A stretch of 57,333 nt of DNA from an uncultured Bacteroidia bacterium (GCA_902790635.1 CADASN010000011.1:1-57333), one strand, 5' to 3'. Shown: positions 39,103-48,695, counted from the first letter of the stretch. A program made the numbers and translations. The notes: generated by a model not told the origin, from the letters alone.

Positions 39103-39128
39103 AGATCCCCGATCAAGTCGGGGATGAC
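39103..39128. repeat. GATC-centred palindrome repeat
   Basis: ATCCCCGATCAAGTCGGGGAT forms a 9-bp stem. It belongs to the family at 25618, 42307 and 43794. Confidence 0.7.
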
Positions 39129-39229
39129 GGAGAGGGTTATTCCGTCAGGCCTCTGCCTTCGGAGCGAAGCGACCCAGGGGGTCTGGGGGGGTACGCCCAC
39201 CAGTCAAAGCCTATGCTTCGTGGCAGGGA

Positions 39230-41224
39230 CTACAGTCCCCGGCCACGAAGCATCGCGGAAGCGTCGGGCTCCCGGCCGGTGAAGCTCTTGTAGAGCGTCA
39301 TCGGCTCCTCGCTGCCGCCCTTCTCCAGGAAGGTCTGCTTGAACTTCTTCGCCAGTTCCAGGTCATACGGTCCGTTCGGGGAGGCCTCGAAGACACTGAA
39401 GGCATCCTTGTCGAGCACCTCGGCCCAGAGATAGCCGTAGTAGCCCGCGGCATAGCCGCTGGAGAAGATGTGGTTGAAGTAGGTGGAGCGGTAGCGGAAG
39501 GTGATCTCGGGGATCAGGCCGATCTCCTCCGCAACCTTCTTCTCGAAAGCGTCGATGTCCACCCCCTGCGTCGAGCTGAGCTCGTGCCAGCGCATGTCGA
39601 GGATCGAGGCGGCGCAGAGCTCCGTCGTCATGAAGCCCTGGTTGAACTTCTTGGCATTGAGGATCTTGGTCACCAGCTCGGCTGGAATGGGCTCGCCGGC
39701 GGCGTTCTTGGCGTATTGCGCCAGCAGGGACGGCTGGAAGGCCCAGTTCTCATTGAACTGGGAGAACATTTCGACGAAGTCGCGGGTGACATTGGTACCG
39801 CTGACCGACGGGTAGTGGCACTTCGTGAGCAGGCCGTGCAGGGCGTGGCCGAACTCGTGGAACGCCGTCTCCACCTCGTCGATGGAGAGGTTGTCATCGG
39901 AGAAATTGCAGACATTGACGATAATCGGGCGGACGTCCTTGCCCTCGGCATCGACATACTGCTCACGGATATTGTTCATCCATGCGCCGCCGCGCTTGCT
40001 GGAGCGGGGCTTGTAGTCGGTCGTGAAGATACCCACGAGCGAACCGTCTTCGGCGGTAACCTTGTAGGTGCGGACCTCCGGATTGTAGGCCGGGACATCC
40101 TCCAGGCGCTCGAAATTCACGCCGTAAAGGATATGGGCATTGGTGAAGACGCCGTTCCGCACGCTGTCGATCTGGAAGTAAGGCTTGGTCTGGGACTCAT
40201 CGAGGTCGAACTTCTCCGCCCGGACCTTCTCGGCATAGTACCACCAGTCCCACGGCTCGATCCGGGAACCTTCGGGCAGGATACCGGCCTTGATATCGCG
40301 GTCCATCATCGCCTGCAGGTCGGCGCGTTCCTCCTTCGCCTTGTTGACGGCGGCCTCCATGATGTCGGCCAGGAAAGCATCCACCGTCTGCGGATCACCC
40401 GCCATCTTGTTGGCAAGAAGGTAGGCGGCAGCATTCGGGTAGCCGAGGATCTTCGCCTTCTCGGCACGCAGGTCGAGCACCTCCAGCAGGAGCTGGCGGT
40501 TGTCGTACTCATTGCCGCGGTGACCGCGGGAGGTATAGGCCTCGTTGTACTGGCGGCGGAGTTCCCGGTCCTCCGTGGTCGTCATCTTGTCGGGATAGGC
40601 GGACACGCTGAAACCGAAGCGCTCCTTGAAGTCGTTGGACTCGGCGAGGATGTTGTTGCCGATTTTCTGCGTCTTGGAAGCGATCTCGGCGTTGATCTCG
40701 CGCAGGCGGGCCTGCTGCTCCTCGGGCAGGCCGATGCCCTCGCGCTCGAAGCTCTCGAAACGCTTCTTGAGGACCACCTGCTGCTCGCGGGTCAGCCCGC
40801 TCTGGTCGCCGTGGTAAAGGGCGGCGACCCGGTTGTAGAGGGCCTTGTTGAAGGAGATGTTGTCGCTGTGCTCGCTCATCAGGGGGATTGCTTCCTCCTC
40901 GACGGCGCTCAGTTCGTCGGTGCGGTCGGTCTCAGTGATATTGTAGAAGACACCGGAGACTTTGGCCAGGATCCGGCCGGAGAGCTCCAGCGGGACGATC
41001 GTATTCTCGAAGGTCGGGGCATCGGGATTGGCCGTGATGGCGTCGATCTCGGCTTTCTGCTGCTCGATGCCGGCCTTGATGGCCGGGATGTAATCGGATG
41101 CGAGGATCTTGTCGAACGGCGGGATGCCGTAGGGGGTATCCCATTCCTCCAGGAAGGGATTGACACGTTGGTGGCAGGCTGTCATGGCTAAGACAATGGC
41201 TGCGAATGCAAGTACTTTTTTCAT
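39230..41224 (-). CDS. M3 family oligopeptidase / peptidyl-dipeptidase, lipid-anchored
   Basis: A 664-residue zinc metallopeptidase of the thimet/Dcp family with a lipoprotein signal (lipobox MTAC near residue 16). The catalytic motif HEFGHALHGLL lies near residue 455, with the downstream Glu helix and a late substrate-binding region FRSTYFNHIFSSGYAAGYYGYLWAEVL. It begins at the base after the EEP nuclease stop, so the two are co-transcribed. It cuts short peptides in the periplasm; its place beside nucleases may reflect digestion of nucleoprotein, which is only a guess. Confidence 0.92.
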   Translation of the reverse strand: MKKVLAFAAIVLAMTACHQRVNPFLEEWDTPYGIPPFDKILASDYIPAIKAGIEQQKAEIDAITANPDAPTFENTIVPLELSGRILAKVSGVFYNITETDRTDELSAVEEEAIPLMSEHSDNISFNKALYNRVAALYHGDQSGLTREQQVVLKKRFESFEREGIGLPEEQQARLREINAEIASKTQKIGNNILAESNDFKERFGFSVSAYPDKMTTTEDRELRRQYNEAYTSRGHRGNEYDNRQLLLEVLDLRAEKAKILGYPNAAAYLLANKMAGDPQTVDAFLADIMEAAVNKAKEERADLQAMMDRDIKAGILPEGSRIEPWDWWYYAEKVRAEKFDLDESQTKPYFQIDSVRNGVFTNAHILYGVNFERLEDVPAYNPEVRTYKVTAEDGSLVGIFTTDYKPRSSKRGGAWMNNIREQYVDAEGKDVRPIIVNVCNFSDDNLSIDEVETAFHEFGHALHGLLTKCHYPSVSGTNVTRDFVEMFSQFNENWAFQPSLLAQYAKNAAGEPIPAELVTKILNAKKFNQGFMTTELCAASILDMRWHELSSTQGVDIDAFEKKVAEEIGLIPEITFRYRSTYFNHIFSSGYAAGYYGYLWAEVLDKDAFSVFEASPNGPYDLELAKKFKQTFLEKGGSEEPMTLYKSFTGREPDASAMLRGRGL

Positions 41225-42295
41225 TTATTTACCGATAATGATATACGTGGGATAGTGGTCGGAATAGCCGCCCGCGAACTGCCCGCCGGAGAAGGTCCGG
41301 AAAGGCGTGCCGGCGTAGCGTCCTTCCTGCTGGGTCAGGAACGGCGGATCGAAGATGTAGCCGTAGTGGAAGGGGTCGCTCTTGAGGATGCGCGGCCCGT
41401 CGTCCGCAGGGGCGGCCAGGGCGGCATTCACGAGGATGCAGTCGAAGATATTCCACTCACCGTGGTATTCCTCGGAGCCGAAGCCGTCCTTGTGCATCCG
41501 CAGGAACGGCGAGAAGAGGTCGCCCTCCTGCATCTCCTCGATGGTCTCGCGCCCGTGCAGCCACACGGCCAGGCAGTCGTCCCCGGGATTGTCGTTCATG
41601 TCGCCCATTACGACGATGCGGATGCCGGGGTATTTCTTCTCCAGGGCGCAGATGTCGTCATAGACGATCTCCGCCGCGCGGCAGCGCAGGTCAGAACCCT
41701 TGTCGCCCGAACGGGACGGCCAGTGGCAAACGTACACGGCGAACATCTGCCCGTCCAGCTTGCCGCGGACGCACAGGACATCGCGCGTCTTGAACTCCGC
41801 CTGCTCCTGCGGCGTCTTCTCAAAAACGATCCCGCTCCGGGTATTGAAGTCGAAGGGCAGCGTCCGGGTCTGCAAGACCTGGAAATGCTCCGGGCGGTAG
41901 AAGAGCGCGCAGTCGATGCCGCGCACGTCCGGGCTCTCCACGTGGACAAACTGGTATCCGGCTTCCGCCAGCTCCGGGCGGGCCGCCAGGTCGCTCAGGA
42001 CGCGGTCATTCTCCACTTCGGCCATACCGAGCAGAACATGCCAGCGGCCGTTCTTCTCAGCCATCGCCCGGATCACCGACGCGATGTTGGAGAGTTTCTT
42101 CTCGTATTTGTCCTGCGTCCAGGCATTTTCGCCGTCCGGCAGGAAGGACTGGTCGCTCTTGCCCCGGTCGTGTACCGTGTCAAAGAGGTTCTCTACGTTG
42201 TAGAAACCGATGACGTACGCATCTTCCGGAATGTGCTGCGTGCAGGCGGCCAGGAGCAGCGCCCCAACAATAATAATTAATAACTTTTTCATCAT
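41225..42295 (-). CDS. Secreted endonuclease/exonuclease/phosphatase (EEP) lipoprotein
   Basis: A 356-residue lipoprotein (lipobox LLAAC near 18) with a DNase I/sphingomyelinase-type fold: VIGFYNVENLFDTV, LLGMAEVENDRVL, VYVCHWPSRSGDKG, the catalytic VVMGDMNDNPGD and GGYSDHYPTYI. It could cleave DNA, RNA or phosphodiesters outside the cytoplasm. It follows the DRGH nuclease by about 40 bp and abuts the M3 peptidase. Two extracellular phosphodiester-cleaving lipoproteins in one transcript is a strong hint of nucleic acid breakdown. Confidence 0.88.
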   Translation of the reverse strand: MMKKLLIIIVGALLLAACTQHIPEDAYVIGFYNVENLFDTVHDRGKSDQSFLPDGENAWTQDKYEKKLSNIASVIRAMAEKNGRWHVLLGMAEVENDRVLSDLAARPELAEAGYQFVHVESPDVRGIDCALFYRPEHFQVLQTRTLPFDFNTRSGIVFEKTPQEQAEFKTRDVLCVRGKLDGQMFAVYVCHWPSRSGDKGSDLRCRAAEIVYDDICALEKKYPGIRIVVMGDMNDNPGDDCLAVWLHGRETIEEMQEGDLFSPFLRMHKDGFGSEEYHGEWNIFDCILVNAALAAPADDGPRILKSDPFHYGYIFDPPFLTQQEGRYAGTPFRTFSGGQFAGGYSDHYPTYIIIGK

Positions 42296-42306
42296 CTTCT
42301 TTTAGA

Positions 42307-42327
42307 TTCGCCGATCAAGTCGGCGAA
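42307..42327. repeat. GATC-centred palindrome repeat
   Basis: TTCGCCGATCAAGTCGGCGAA, a perfect palindromic stem with a short loop, in the gap between the two nuclease genes. Confidence 0.65.
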
Positions 42328-42336
42328 GGACGGGGG

Positions 42337-43749
42337 CTAGTTGTTCCACCACCAGGCCACGTCGGCCGGATTCTGTGCCTCGACGCTCTTCTGGACGTCG
42401 GCAGGCAGGTTCACGAAGAAGTCCACGCCCACCTTCTTCTCCAGGTCGTCCAGGCTCATCGTCATCGATTTCTGGATGCTGGGTGCATCGTTGGGCTTGT
42501 TATCAAAATAGATACCCAAGCCGGAATAATCCCCCTTGGAAAGGCGCAGGAGGGCCTTGTAGTAGCCTGTCGGCACGGTGATATGCTTGTCGTCGAAGTC
42601 GAGGACATAGGTCGTACTGCCCGCCACGGTACAGCCCGTCACTACGTAGAGGGTATCGGACTTTTTGGCCCAGTCGCGGACCTTTCCTTCGAGGACCGCC
42701 CAGGCATTGCTGTTCAAGCCCGGATCCTGGGGCGTCATGTTGGTGCCGAAGAAAGTCTCCAAATTCACGGCATAATCCAGCCGGTCGGCGGAAGGGATCT
42801 GGTGGCCGCGGTCGTAGGTGCCGCCGTTCCCTGCCTTGTAGGCATAGGGATTATACTGCTGCTGTTTGCGGTCCAGGAGCGGATCCAGCGAGAAGGAATC
42901 CGTGCGGCCACCCGTCCCGATATTGCCCGCGCAGAGCGGGTACGCCACCCAGCTGGACACCAGGTTGTCGTAGTCCCAATAGGCCGCATAGCTGCGCTTC
43001 CCTCCCGGGAAATAATGGATCAGCAGGTCCTGCTTGTCGCTGGCCGAAGTGGCCGGAAGCTCCAGCCACTTCTCGCTTGCGGCCTTGACTTTCTTGCCCA
43101 TTTTGTAGGTCCCTTCGGTCTTGGAGACAAAGTAGGCCGGAATCTGGCCGCCCGCCTCGGGGGTGCCGTTGTGCTCGCTGCGCAGGGTCATCATCGTGAC
43201 GGTGTCGCCGGCTTTCAGCTTCAGCTTGGAGAAGGACTGGTCGTTGGCGCTCACCTGCTTCTCGCACAGGCCGTAAACATAGACATATCCCGTATCGTCC
43301 GTGATGTAGAAATTGCCGTAGGACTCATTCGCGATCGAGGCGATCTGTCCCGTCAGCTTGTACCAGGTGTTCTTGTCCGCCTTCTTGGAGAGGAACTCGC
43401 TGATGCTCAGCCGGGGCATCCCGGACTGCGTCACATGGACGACCTGGCTCATCTCGCCGGCCCGGACGGTCACGTCGGCGCTGCGCTCCGACTCACCCGG
43501 GTTTTCCGACACTGTGATCATCACCCGCTGGCTGCTCTCCGATCCGGAACCGGACTCAGGTGACAGGGAGAGCCAGGGCTGGCTCGAACTGACGGACCAA
43601 TCCTGGTTGGTGATGAAGGAGATCTGTGCCTCTCCTCCGGAAAAAGCGATCTGGAGCGAACTGGAAAAAACGCTCAGGCTGGCGGGTTTGCTGCATGCGG
43701 ACAAGACCGCACCCAGCGCCAGGAGAAAGATAAACGGCTTCACTTTCAT
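42337..43749 (-). CDS. DNA/RNA non-specific endonuclease lipoprotein with BACON and OB-fold domains
   Basis: A 470-residue lipoprotein (lipobox LSAC near 19). Order: BACON domain (about 22-108; WSVSSSQPWLSLSPESG), an OB-fold-like segment (about 115-225; SIANESYGNFYITDDTGYVYVYG) and a beta-beta-alpha metal nuclease of the NUC1/EndA type (about 245-465). The nuclease domain shows DRGHQIPSADR with the catalytic His, and the metal Asn region FFGTNMTPQDPGLNSNAW. It degrades DNA and RNA outside the cell or on the surface. The OB-like segment is closely similar to one in the neighbouring BACON protein. The start was moved to 43749, where the signal peptide begins. Confidence 0.92.
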   Translation of the reverse strand: MKVKPFIFLLALGAVLSACSKPASLSVFSSSLQIAFSGGEAQISFITNQDWSVSSSQPWLSLSPESGSGSESSQRVMITVSENPGESERSADVTVRAGEMSQVVHVTQSGMPRLSISEFLSKKADKNTWYKLTGQIASIANESYGNFYITDDTGYVYVYGLCEKQVSANDQSFSKLKLKAGDTVTMMTLRSEHNGTPEAGGQIPAYFVSKTEGTYKMGKKVKAASEKWLELPATSASDKQDLLIHYFPGGKRSYAAYWDYDNLVSSWVAYPLCAGNIGTGGRTDSFSLDPLLDRKQQQYNPYAYKAGNGGTYDRGHQIPSADRLDYAVNLETFFGTNMTPQDPGLNSNAWAVLEGKVRDWAKKSDTLYVVTGCTVAGSTTYVLDFDDKHITVPTGYYKALLRLSKGDYSGLGIYFDNKPNDAPSIQKSMTMSLDDLEKKVGVDFFVNLPADVQKSVEAQNPADVAWWWNN

Positions 43750-43793
43750 AACTTGCAAATTTAGATTATTTTCAGATGAACTGCAAGAAGGAA

Positions 43794-43819
43794 ATCCGCC
43801 GATCAAGCCGGCGGATGAC
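43794..43819. repeat. GATC-centred palindrome repeat
   Basis: ATCCGCCGATCAAGCCGGCG plus GAT, in the leader of the nuclease gene. Confidence 0.65.
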
Positions 43820-43846
43820 GATAGAGCGATGCGGTTCGGATAATTA

Positions 43847-43882
43847 AAAGTAGCCGGTCCTTTGCAGGGCCGGCTACTTTTC
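43847..43882 (-). terminator. Terminator after the BACON/OB-fold lipoprotein gene
   Basis: AAAAGTAGCCGG and CCGGCTACTTTT pair on the minus strand with a small loop and a T-rich end. It separates the receptor/BACON unit from the nuclease unit. Confidence 0.85.
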
Positions 43883-43897
43883 TTGCGCAGGAAAACC

Positions 43898-45196
43898 TTA
43901 TTTGGTCTTGCCGTTGTGGCTGTAGATCCAGGCCTTGCCGGAGACGGTCTCGGCCGTGGTCTTGTACATCGTGGTCTTGCCGCAGAGGATGACCTTGTCG
44001 CCGAGGGCGATCTGGTCCTGACCCTCGACCCACTTCTTGTTGTTCAGGTAGAGGACGCGGTAAGCCTCGAACTCCCGGGAGGTGTCACCCATGTGGGTGC
44101 CGTCTTCGGAGATCCAGAACGTCGCGTTGCCATATTGGGCGGAGTACGTACCGTTCTTCTCGATCTTGGAGATGATACCCTGGACGTAGATGTTCATTGG
44201 GCTGTCGCCGCCGACTTCCTTGGCGAACTCGATGACCTGGGGCACGGTGAAAGGATTGTCCTTCGTACCGATCAAACCGTCCTGGGCGATGGTCGCGGAG
44301 ACAGTCGAGGTCTGGGAACCGGAGGCAGCGGAGAAGGTCACATCGGAGACACGCGGACCCTTCTCGTTCTTGGCCACGGCGAAGGTGACGACGGTCACTT
44401 CATTGCCCTTCTTGTCCTTCTCGGTTCCGATCGCGTCGATGTTGAGCCAGCTCTTGGCCTTCTCGGGCACGGTGACGGAGATGTTGCCACCCTTGCTGGA
44501 GAGCTTCACGACAGCCTTGCCGCCGGCGGCGGGCGTGGTGACGGAAGCACCCTCTTCGATCTTCACGAGGGACTTGACCACCTTGAGGACCTTGACGTCC
44601 ACTAGCTCGACGGTGCCGTTGTAGGTCGTCTTCGGACCCTGGACGGTGACGATGTCACCGACGTCGATGCCGAAGGAAGACCATGCGTAGGAACCGGCGC
44701 TGTTGACCGTACCGTAGATGTAGATCTCACCCGTGGCATCCTGGAGATACCAGTTGCCATAGGTCGTGTTGGCGATGCTGGTGCAGACACCCGTGGCGAT
44801 GTAGGTCTTGCTGTCCGGACCGGCGATCACCTCTTTGCAGGTGGCCTCGGTCGGCTTCACGACACCCTGGGTGACGTTGATGCGCTGGGTGGAGGCACCG
44901 CAGCTGAGAAGCAGCGTGCTCTCGCGGTCCACGGAGGTCGCATCCACGGTGAAGGTGACCGTCGTCTCGCCGGCGGAGCCGGAAGCCGGGCTGATGGTCA
45001 GCCAGTCAGGAGCGGTGTTGATGGACCAGGCAGCGTTGGAAGAGACGGTGATGGTCTGGGAACCGCCGGCAAGCGGAAGGCCCACGTAGGAAGAAGACAC
45101 CGTCACATCGTCGAGGTAGTGGGGCAGGTTCTTCTCGCAGGCGGAGAAGACGGCCAGGGAAGCTACCAGGGAAAGGATGATATATTTCGCTTTCAT
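43898..45196 (-). CDS. BACON and OB-fold repeat surface lipoprotein
   Basis: A 432-residue lipoprotein (lipobox FSAC near 20). It has two BACON-like Ig domains (about 35-112 with WSINTAPDWLTISPASG, and about 215-312) alternating with two OB-fold-like domains (about 118-210 with SIANTTYGNWYLQDATGEIY, and about 318-430 with NPFTVPQVIEFAKEVGG). No enzyme site is visible. It starts 17 bp after the Oar-like receptor gene, so it is probably that receptor's surface partner. OB folds commonly bind nucleic acids or oligosaccharides. With adjacent nucleases, a nucleic acid-binding role is attractive but unproven. Confidence 0.82.
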   Translation of the reverse strand: MKAKYIILSLVASLAVFSACEKNLPHYLDDVTVSSSYVGLPLAGGSQTITVSSNAAWSINTAPDWLTISPASGSAGETTVTFTVDATSVDRESTLLLSCGASTQRINVTQGVVKPTEATCKEVIAGPDSKTYIATGVCTSIANTTYGNWYLQDATGEIYIYGTVNSAGSYAWSSFGIDVGDIVTVQGPKTTYNGTVELVDVKVLKVVKSLVKIEEGASVTTPAAGGKAVVKLSSKGGNISVTVPEKAKSWLNIDAIGTEKDKKGNEVTVVTFAVAKNEKGPRVSDVTFSAASGSQTSTVSATIAQDGLIGTKDNPFTVPQVIEFAKEVGGDSPMNIYVQGIISKIEKNGTYSAQYGNATFWISEDGTHMGDTSREFEAYRVLYLNNKKWVEGQDQIALGDKVILCGKTTMYKTTAETVSGKAWIYSHNGKTK

Positions 45197-45213
45197 ATTA
45201 CGCTATCTCTAAA

Positions 45214-48200
45214 TTAGTTGAACAGATACTTGATACCGATGGAAGCATACCAGCACTGGCCGATGGAGTGGTTGAAGCTCCAGGTCTGGGTATTGCCGTT
45301 GATGGCGGCAGGCGTAGAGAAGGTGGCGTAACCGTCAGCATCGTTGCCCTCGAAGTTGAGGATGCGGGCCTCGCTGCCGATAGCCGGGTTGAGGTACTTG
45401 CTCACACCCCAGCTGGAGTTGAACAGGTTCAGCAGGTTCTTGATGTCCAGGTTGAGCTGCAGGGTGTTGGTCGTGTTGCCGATCCGGACGGTGAAGTCGT
45501 GCTTGTAGCTGAGGTCCACGCGGTGCACCCACGGGGAATACACGCTGTAAGCCTCGGCATACTGGCCCTGGTGCTTGCTCAGGTAGGTGTCCTTGTGGAC
45601 ATAGTCCATGAAGCGGGCGGCATCGTCGGCGGAGACGAAGCGGAACTGGTTGGAAGCCACATCCTGGTCGGTCGGGACATAGATGGCGTCGTAGTTGTAG
45701 CCGTCGCCGTTCATGTCGTTGGTGAGCATGTAGGAGTAGTTGTAGCCACCGCGCCAGGTCTCATAGATGACGCTGTAGTGGTTGCCGCTCTTGTCGTTGT
45801 GGGTCAGGGAAGCCACGAAGCGGTCCGGCGTCACATACTGGGAGTTGTGCAGCGGGATGTAGTTCGGGCCCTCGGAGGTCGGCACATAGGTGAAGGCGGA
45901 CTCGGCCGCGGAACCCGGCATACCGGTGATCTCCTTGTTGACCGTGTGGGTGTAGGCGGCCATGAGGCTCAGGCCCTCGATCGGGCGCATGTTGAGCGTG
46001 ACGCTGCCGGACCAGCCGTAACCCTTGTTCGTGTTCTCCAGGACGAAGGCCTTGGTGCCCGTGCGGAACTCACCGGCAGGATAGATCGGACGGTTGTCCA
46101 CACCGTTGAAGCGGGCGAAGCCGCCGACATTGACCATGCTCCAGTCGGAGATGGAGACAGCGTTGACCGTCTTGTTGAAGATGCCTTCCACCTCGATGGA
46201 GAACGGGAAGGAAGTCGGGAAGGAATAGTCGATAGCGACGGAGCTCTTCCAAACCTGCGGCATCTTGAACTTGGGATCCACGGCGCTGATGGAGGACGGC
46301 ACGGTGCCGTCAGCCGGAGAGACCGTGCTCGGATAGCCCAGGCCGACGAGCTTGTCGTACAGGGCGGCGATCGTGGCCTTGCCGCTGGCATCGGTCACCA
46401 GACCACCGGCGAACTCGTTCATCGAGAAGCCCTTGGCAGCAGCGTTCTTGGCATTGATCTGGGCCTGGTACTGGACCAGACCGCCGTTGGTCGGCATGTT
46501 GGTGAAGAACACCAGCGGGAGACGGCCTGAGAAGAGACCGGTACCGCCGCGGACCTTCAGGCTCTTGTCACCGAGGACATCCCAGTTGAAACCGATACGC
46601 GGGGAGATGGTGAGCTTCGAGGTCGGCCACTTGCCGGTGTCGATATGGGTCTCGGCGTAGTTGTAAGCCTTCGGATAGTAGGTCAGCGCGTAGATGGCGT
46701 TGTTGGTCATCAGGTCGCTGTTGTTGAAGAACAAGCCGTCGAAACGCAGGCCGGCGGTCAGCTTGAAGTTGTCGTTGACATTCCACTCGTCCTGGGCATA
46801 GATGCCGGCCTTATAGAACTGCACGCGGGCGGCAGGCTTCTGGTTGCCGTCATAGCCGTAGGTCAGGGCGACGATCTCAGGCACGGCGCCGTTGATGAAG
46901 TCGTCCACGGAGGCATAGCGGTAGTAACCGGAACCGTTGCGCATGTACTGGTTGTCAGCCATCTGGTACTCGAGGCTCACGCCACCGGTGATCTTGTGGT
47001 CTCCGGCGTAGTAGGTAAGGTCGTCCTTGATGGTAGCCACGGTGTTGTGCACGGCGTTGTTCCAGGTGAAGAGCTCGTAACCGAGGGCCATGTAGTTGTT
47101 GGCGCTCTCGTCGTCAGCACGGACACCGCCGTCCAGGATGTCGATGAACGGGAACTCCTCGGAACCGGAGCCACGGACGTCATCCAGCTTGGACCAGGTG
47201 GCCAGGAACTGGTTGGAAAGATTGTCGCTCAGGCGGCTGTTGAGGTCCAGGGACACGGTGTGGACGATGTTCTGCATCGAATACATCGAGTTCGCGAAAG
47301 ACATCGAGTACTGGGACATACGGGCGCCGGCCATACGGGTACCACCGTCCATGGAAGTCGCATTGGGCGAGCTCCAGCGGTTGTTCAGCGTATAGTTGTA
47401 ACGGAGGGCGAGCTTGTGCTTGTCGTTGATGTTCCAGTCGATGCGGGCCAGGAGCTTGAGGTTGTTCTCGTTGGCCGGGAAGTCGGTCCAGGAACCGGTG
47501 TCATAGCCGTAACGCTGCGCCACGAAGTCGGAGACCTTCTTCAGGTCGGCCTGCGTGGTGCGGGAGATGTAGTTGTTGGCGTTGGCCTTGCCGTTCGTAG
47601 AACCCTGCCAGCGGTTGGCGATGGTCGGGATCTTGGCGTATTCGGCGTTGACGAAGAAGAAGAGCTTGTTCTTGACGATCGGGCCGCCGAGGGTGAAGCC
47701 GTAGGTGGTGTTGCGGTCGATGGCACGGGCGCCGCCGATCTGCTCGCCGTCCACGGTGTCGCCGCGGAGGTTCTCGTTGCGGTGATAGATGTAAGCGGTA
47801 CCGCGGAAGGTGTTGGTACCGGACTTGGTGATGGCGTTGACGCCGCCGCCGATGAAGTTGGTCTGGCGGACATCATACGGGGAGATCACCACCTGCATCT
47901 CCTCGATGGCGTCGATGGAGATCGGGTTGCCACCGCCGGGCAGGCCGTCGGACAGACCGAAGTTGTTGTTGAAGTTGGCACCGTCCACGGTGAAGTTGGC
48001 GGTACGGCCGTCGGAACCGGCGAAGGTCATGCCGTTGCCGCCGTACGGGGAGAGACGGGTCACGTCGGTGATGCTGCGGCTGACGGTCGGCAGCGAGGTG
48101 ATCTGGCTGCTGGTGATGTTGGTCGCGGCACCGGTCTTCTCAGTTGCGAACTTCGAAGAGGCGGTGGAGATCACCACGGCTTCGCTCAGCATCTCGTTGT

Positions 48201-48537
48201 CATCGGGAAGCGTCGCATTCAGGGAATAGACCTCGGCGAGCTGAAGCGTGACATCGGTATAGGTCACGTTCTGGAAACCAAGGCAGCTTACTTCAACGTT
48301 GTACGGGCCACCGGCACGCATACCGTTGATAGAGAAACGACCTTCGGCATTGGCCACGGCATAGTACTGGGTGCCGGAAGGCTCATGGACTGCGACGACT
48401 GCCGCACCGGCGACAGGCTCTCCGCTCTTGTCGGTCACGCGACCGCTCAGCGTAGAAGTCGTCACCTGCGCAAAGGCAGACACAACAAAAAGCATTGCTG
48501 CAATGGACAGCAACACACTCTTGAGGGTTTGTTTCAT
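45214..48537 (-). CDS. Oar-like TonB-dependent outer membrane receptor
   Basis: A 1107-residue outer membrane transporter. Order: signal (cut after SAFAQ), a carboxypeptidase-regulatory-like domain (about 25-110; LSGRVTDKSGEPVAGAAVV), a plug (about 115-240; SLPTVSRSITDVTRLSPYGG, VDGANFNNNFG) and a large barrel ending in the aromatic residue pattern IGIKYLFN. It is of the Oar/OmpA-related kind, not SusC, and no SusD partner follows. The next gene is the BACON/OB-fold lipoprotein (17 bp). Substrate unknown; see the nucleic acid scavenging hypothesis. Confidence 0.92.
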   Translation of the reverse strand: MKQTLKSVLLSIAAMLFVVSAFAQVTTSTLSGRVTDKSGEPVAGAAVVAVHEPSGTQYYAVANAEGRFSINGMRAGGPYNVEVSCLGFQNVTYTDVTLQLAEVYSLNATLPDDNEMLSEAVVISTASSKFATEKTGAATNITSSQITSLPTVSRSITDVTRLSPYGGNGMTFAGSDGRTANFTVDGANFNNNFGLSDGLPGGGNPISIDAIEEMQVVISPYDVRQTNFIGGGVNAITKSGTNTFRGTAYIYHRNENLRGDTVDGEQIGGARAIDRNTTYGFTLGGPIVKNKLFFFVNAEYAKIPTIANRWQGSTNGKANANNYISRTTQADLKKVSDFVAQRYGYDTGSWTDFPANENNLKLLARIDWNINDKHKLALRYNYTLNNRWSSPNATSMDGGTRMAGARMSQYSMSFANSMYSMQNIVHTVSLDLNSRLSDNLSNQFLATWSKLDDVRGSGSEEFPFIDILDGGVRADDESANNYMALGYELFTWNNAVHNTVATIKDDLTYYAGDHKITGGVSLEYQMADNQYMRNGSGYYRYASVDDFINGAVPEIVALTYGYDGNQKPAARVQFYKAGIYAQDEWNVNDNFKLTAGLRFDGLFFNNSDLMTNNAIYALTYYPKAYNYAETHIDTGKWPTSKLTISPRIGFNWDVLGDKSLKVRGGTGLFSGRLPLVFFTNMPTNGGLVQYQAQINAKNAAAKGFSMNEFAGGLVTDASGKATIAALYDKLVGLGYPSTVSPADGTVPSSISAVDPKFKMPQVWKSSVAIDYSFPTSFPFSIEVEGIFNKTVNAVSISDWSMVNVGGFARFNGVDNRPIYPAGEFRTGTKAFVLENTNKGYGWSGSVTLNMRPIEGLSLMAAYTHTVNKEITGMPGSAAESAFTYVPTSEGPNYIPLHNSQYVTPDRFVASLTHNDKSGNHYSVIYETWRGGYNYSYMLTNDMNGDGYNYDAIYVPTDQDVASNQFRFVSADDAARFMDYVHKDTYLSKHQGQYAEAYSVYSPWVHRVDLSYKHDFTVRIGNTTNTLQLNLDIKNLLNLFNSSWGVSKYLNPAIGSEARILNFEGNDADGYATFSTPAAINGNTQTWSFNHSIGQCWYASIGIKYLFN

Positions 48538-48666
48538 GATGTTAATAATATAGTAAAATTGAGTTAAAATCTTTCAATCACACTACCCGCTAAACTGCGC
48601 CGCAAAGATAATTCAGTAAAATGAAAAGGGCAAACTCTTTTCCGACTTTTTATCAACAATTATTGC

Positions 48667-48674
48667 TATATTTG
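48667..48674 (+). promoter_or_regulatory. -7 box of metK
   Basis: TATATTTG, about 70 nt before the metK ATG. Unlike most genes here it leaves a leader, which holds the SAM-II-type riboswitch. Confidence 0.65.
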
Positions 48675-48695
48675 CGGCACTTCATAATAACCTAT

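Noticed and set aside
40000-41224. M3 peptidase as a SusC/D-linked enzyme
   Set aside because: It abuts the EEP nuclease gene and lies far from the SusC/D operon, so it belongs to the nuclease transcript.
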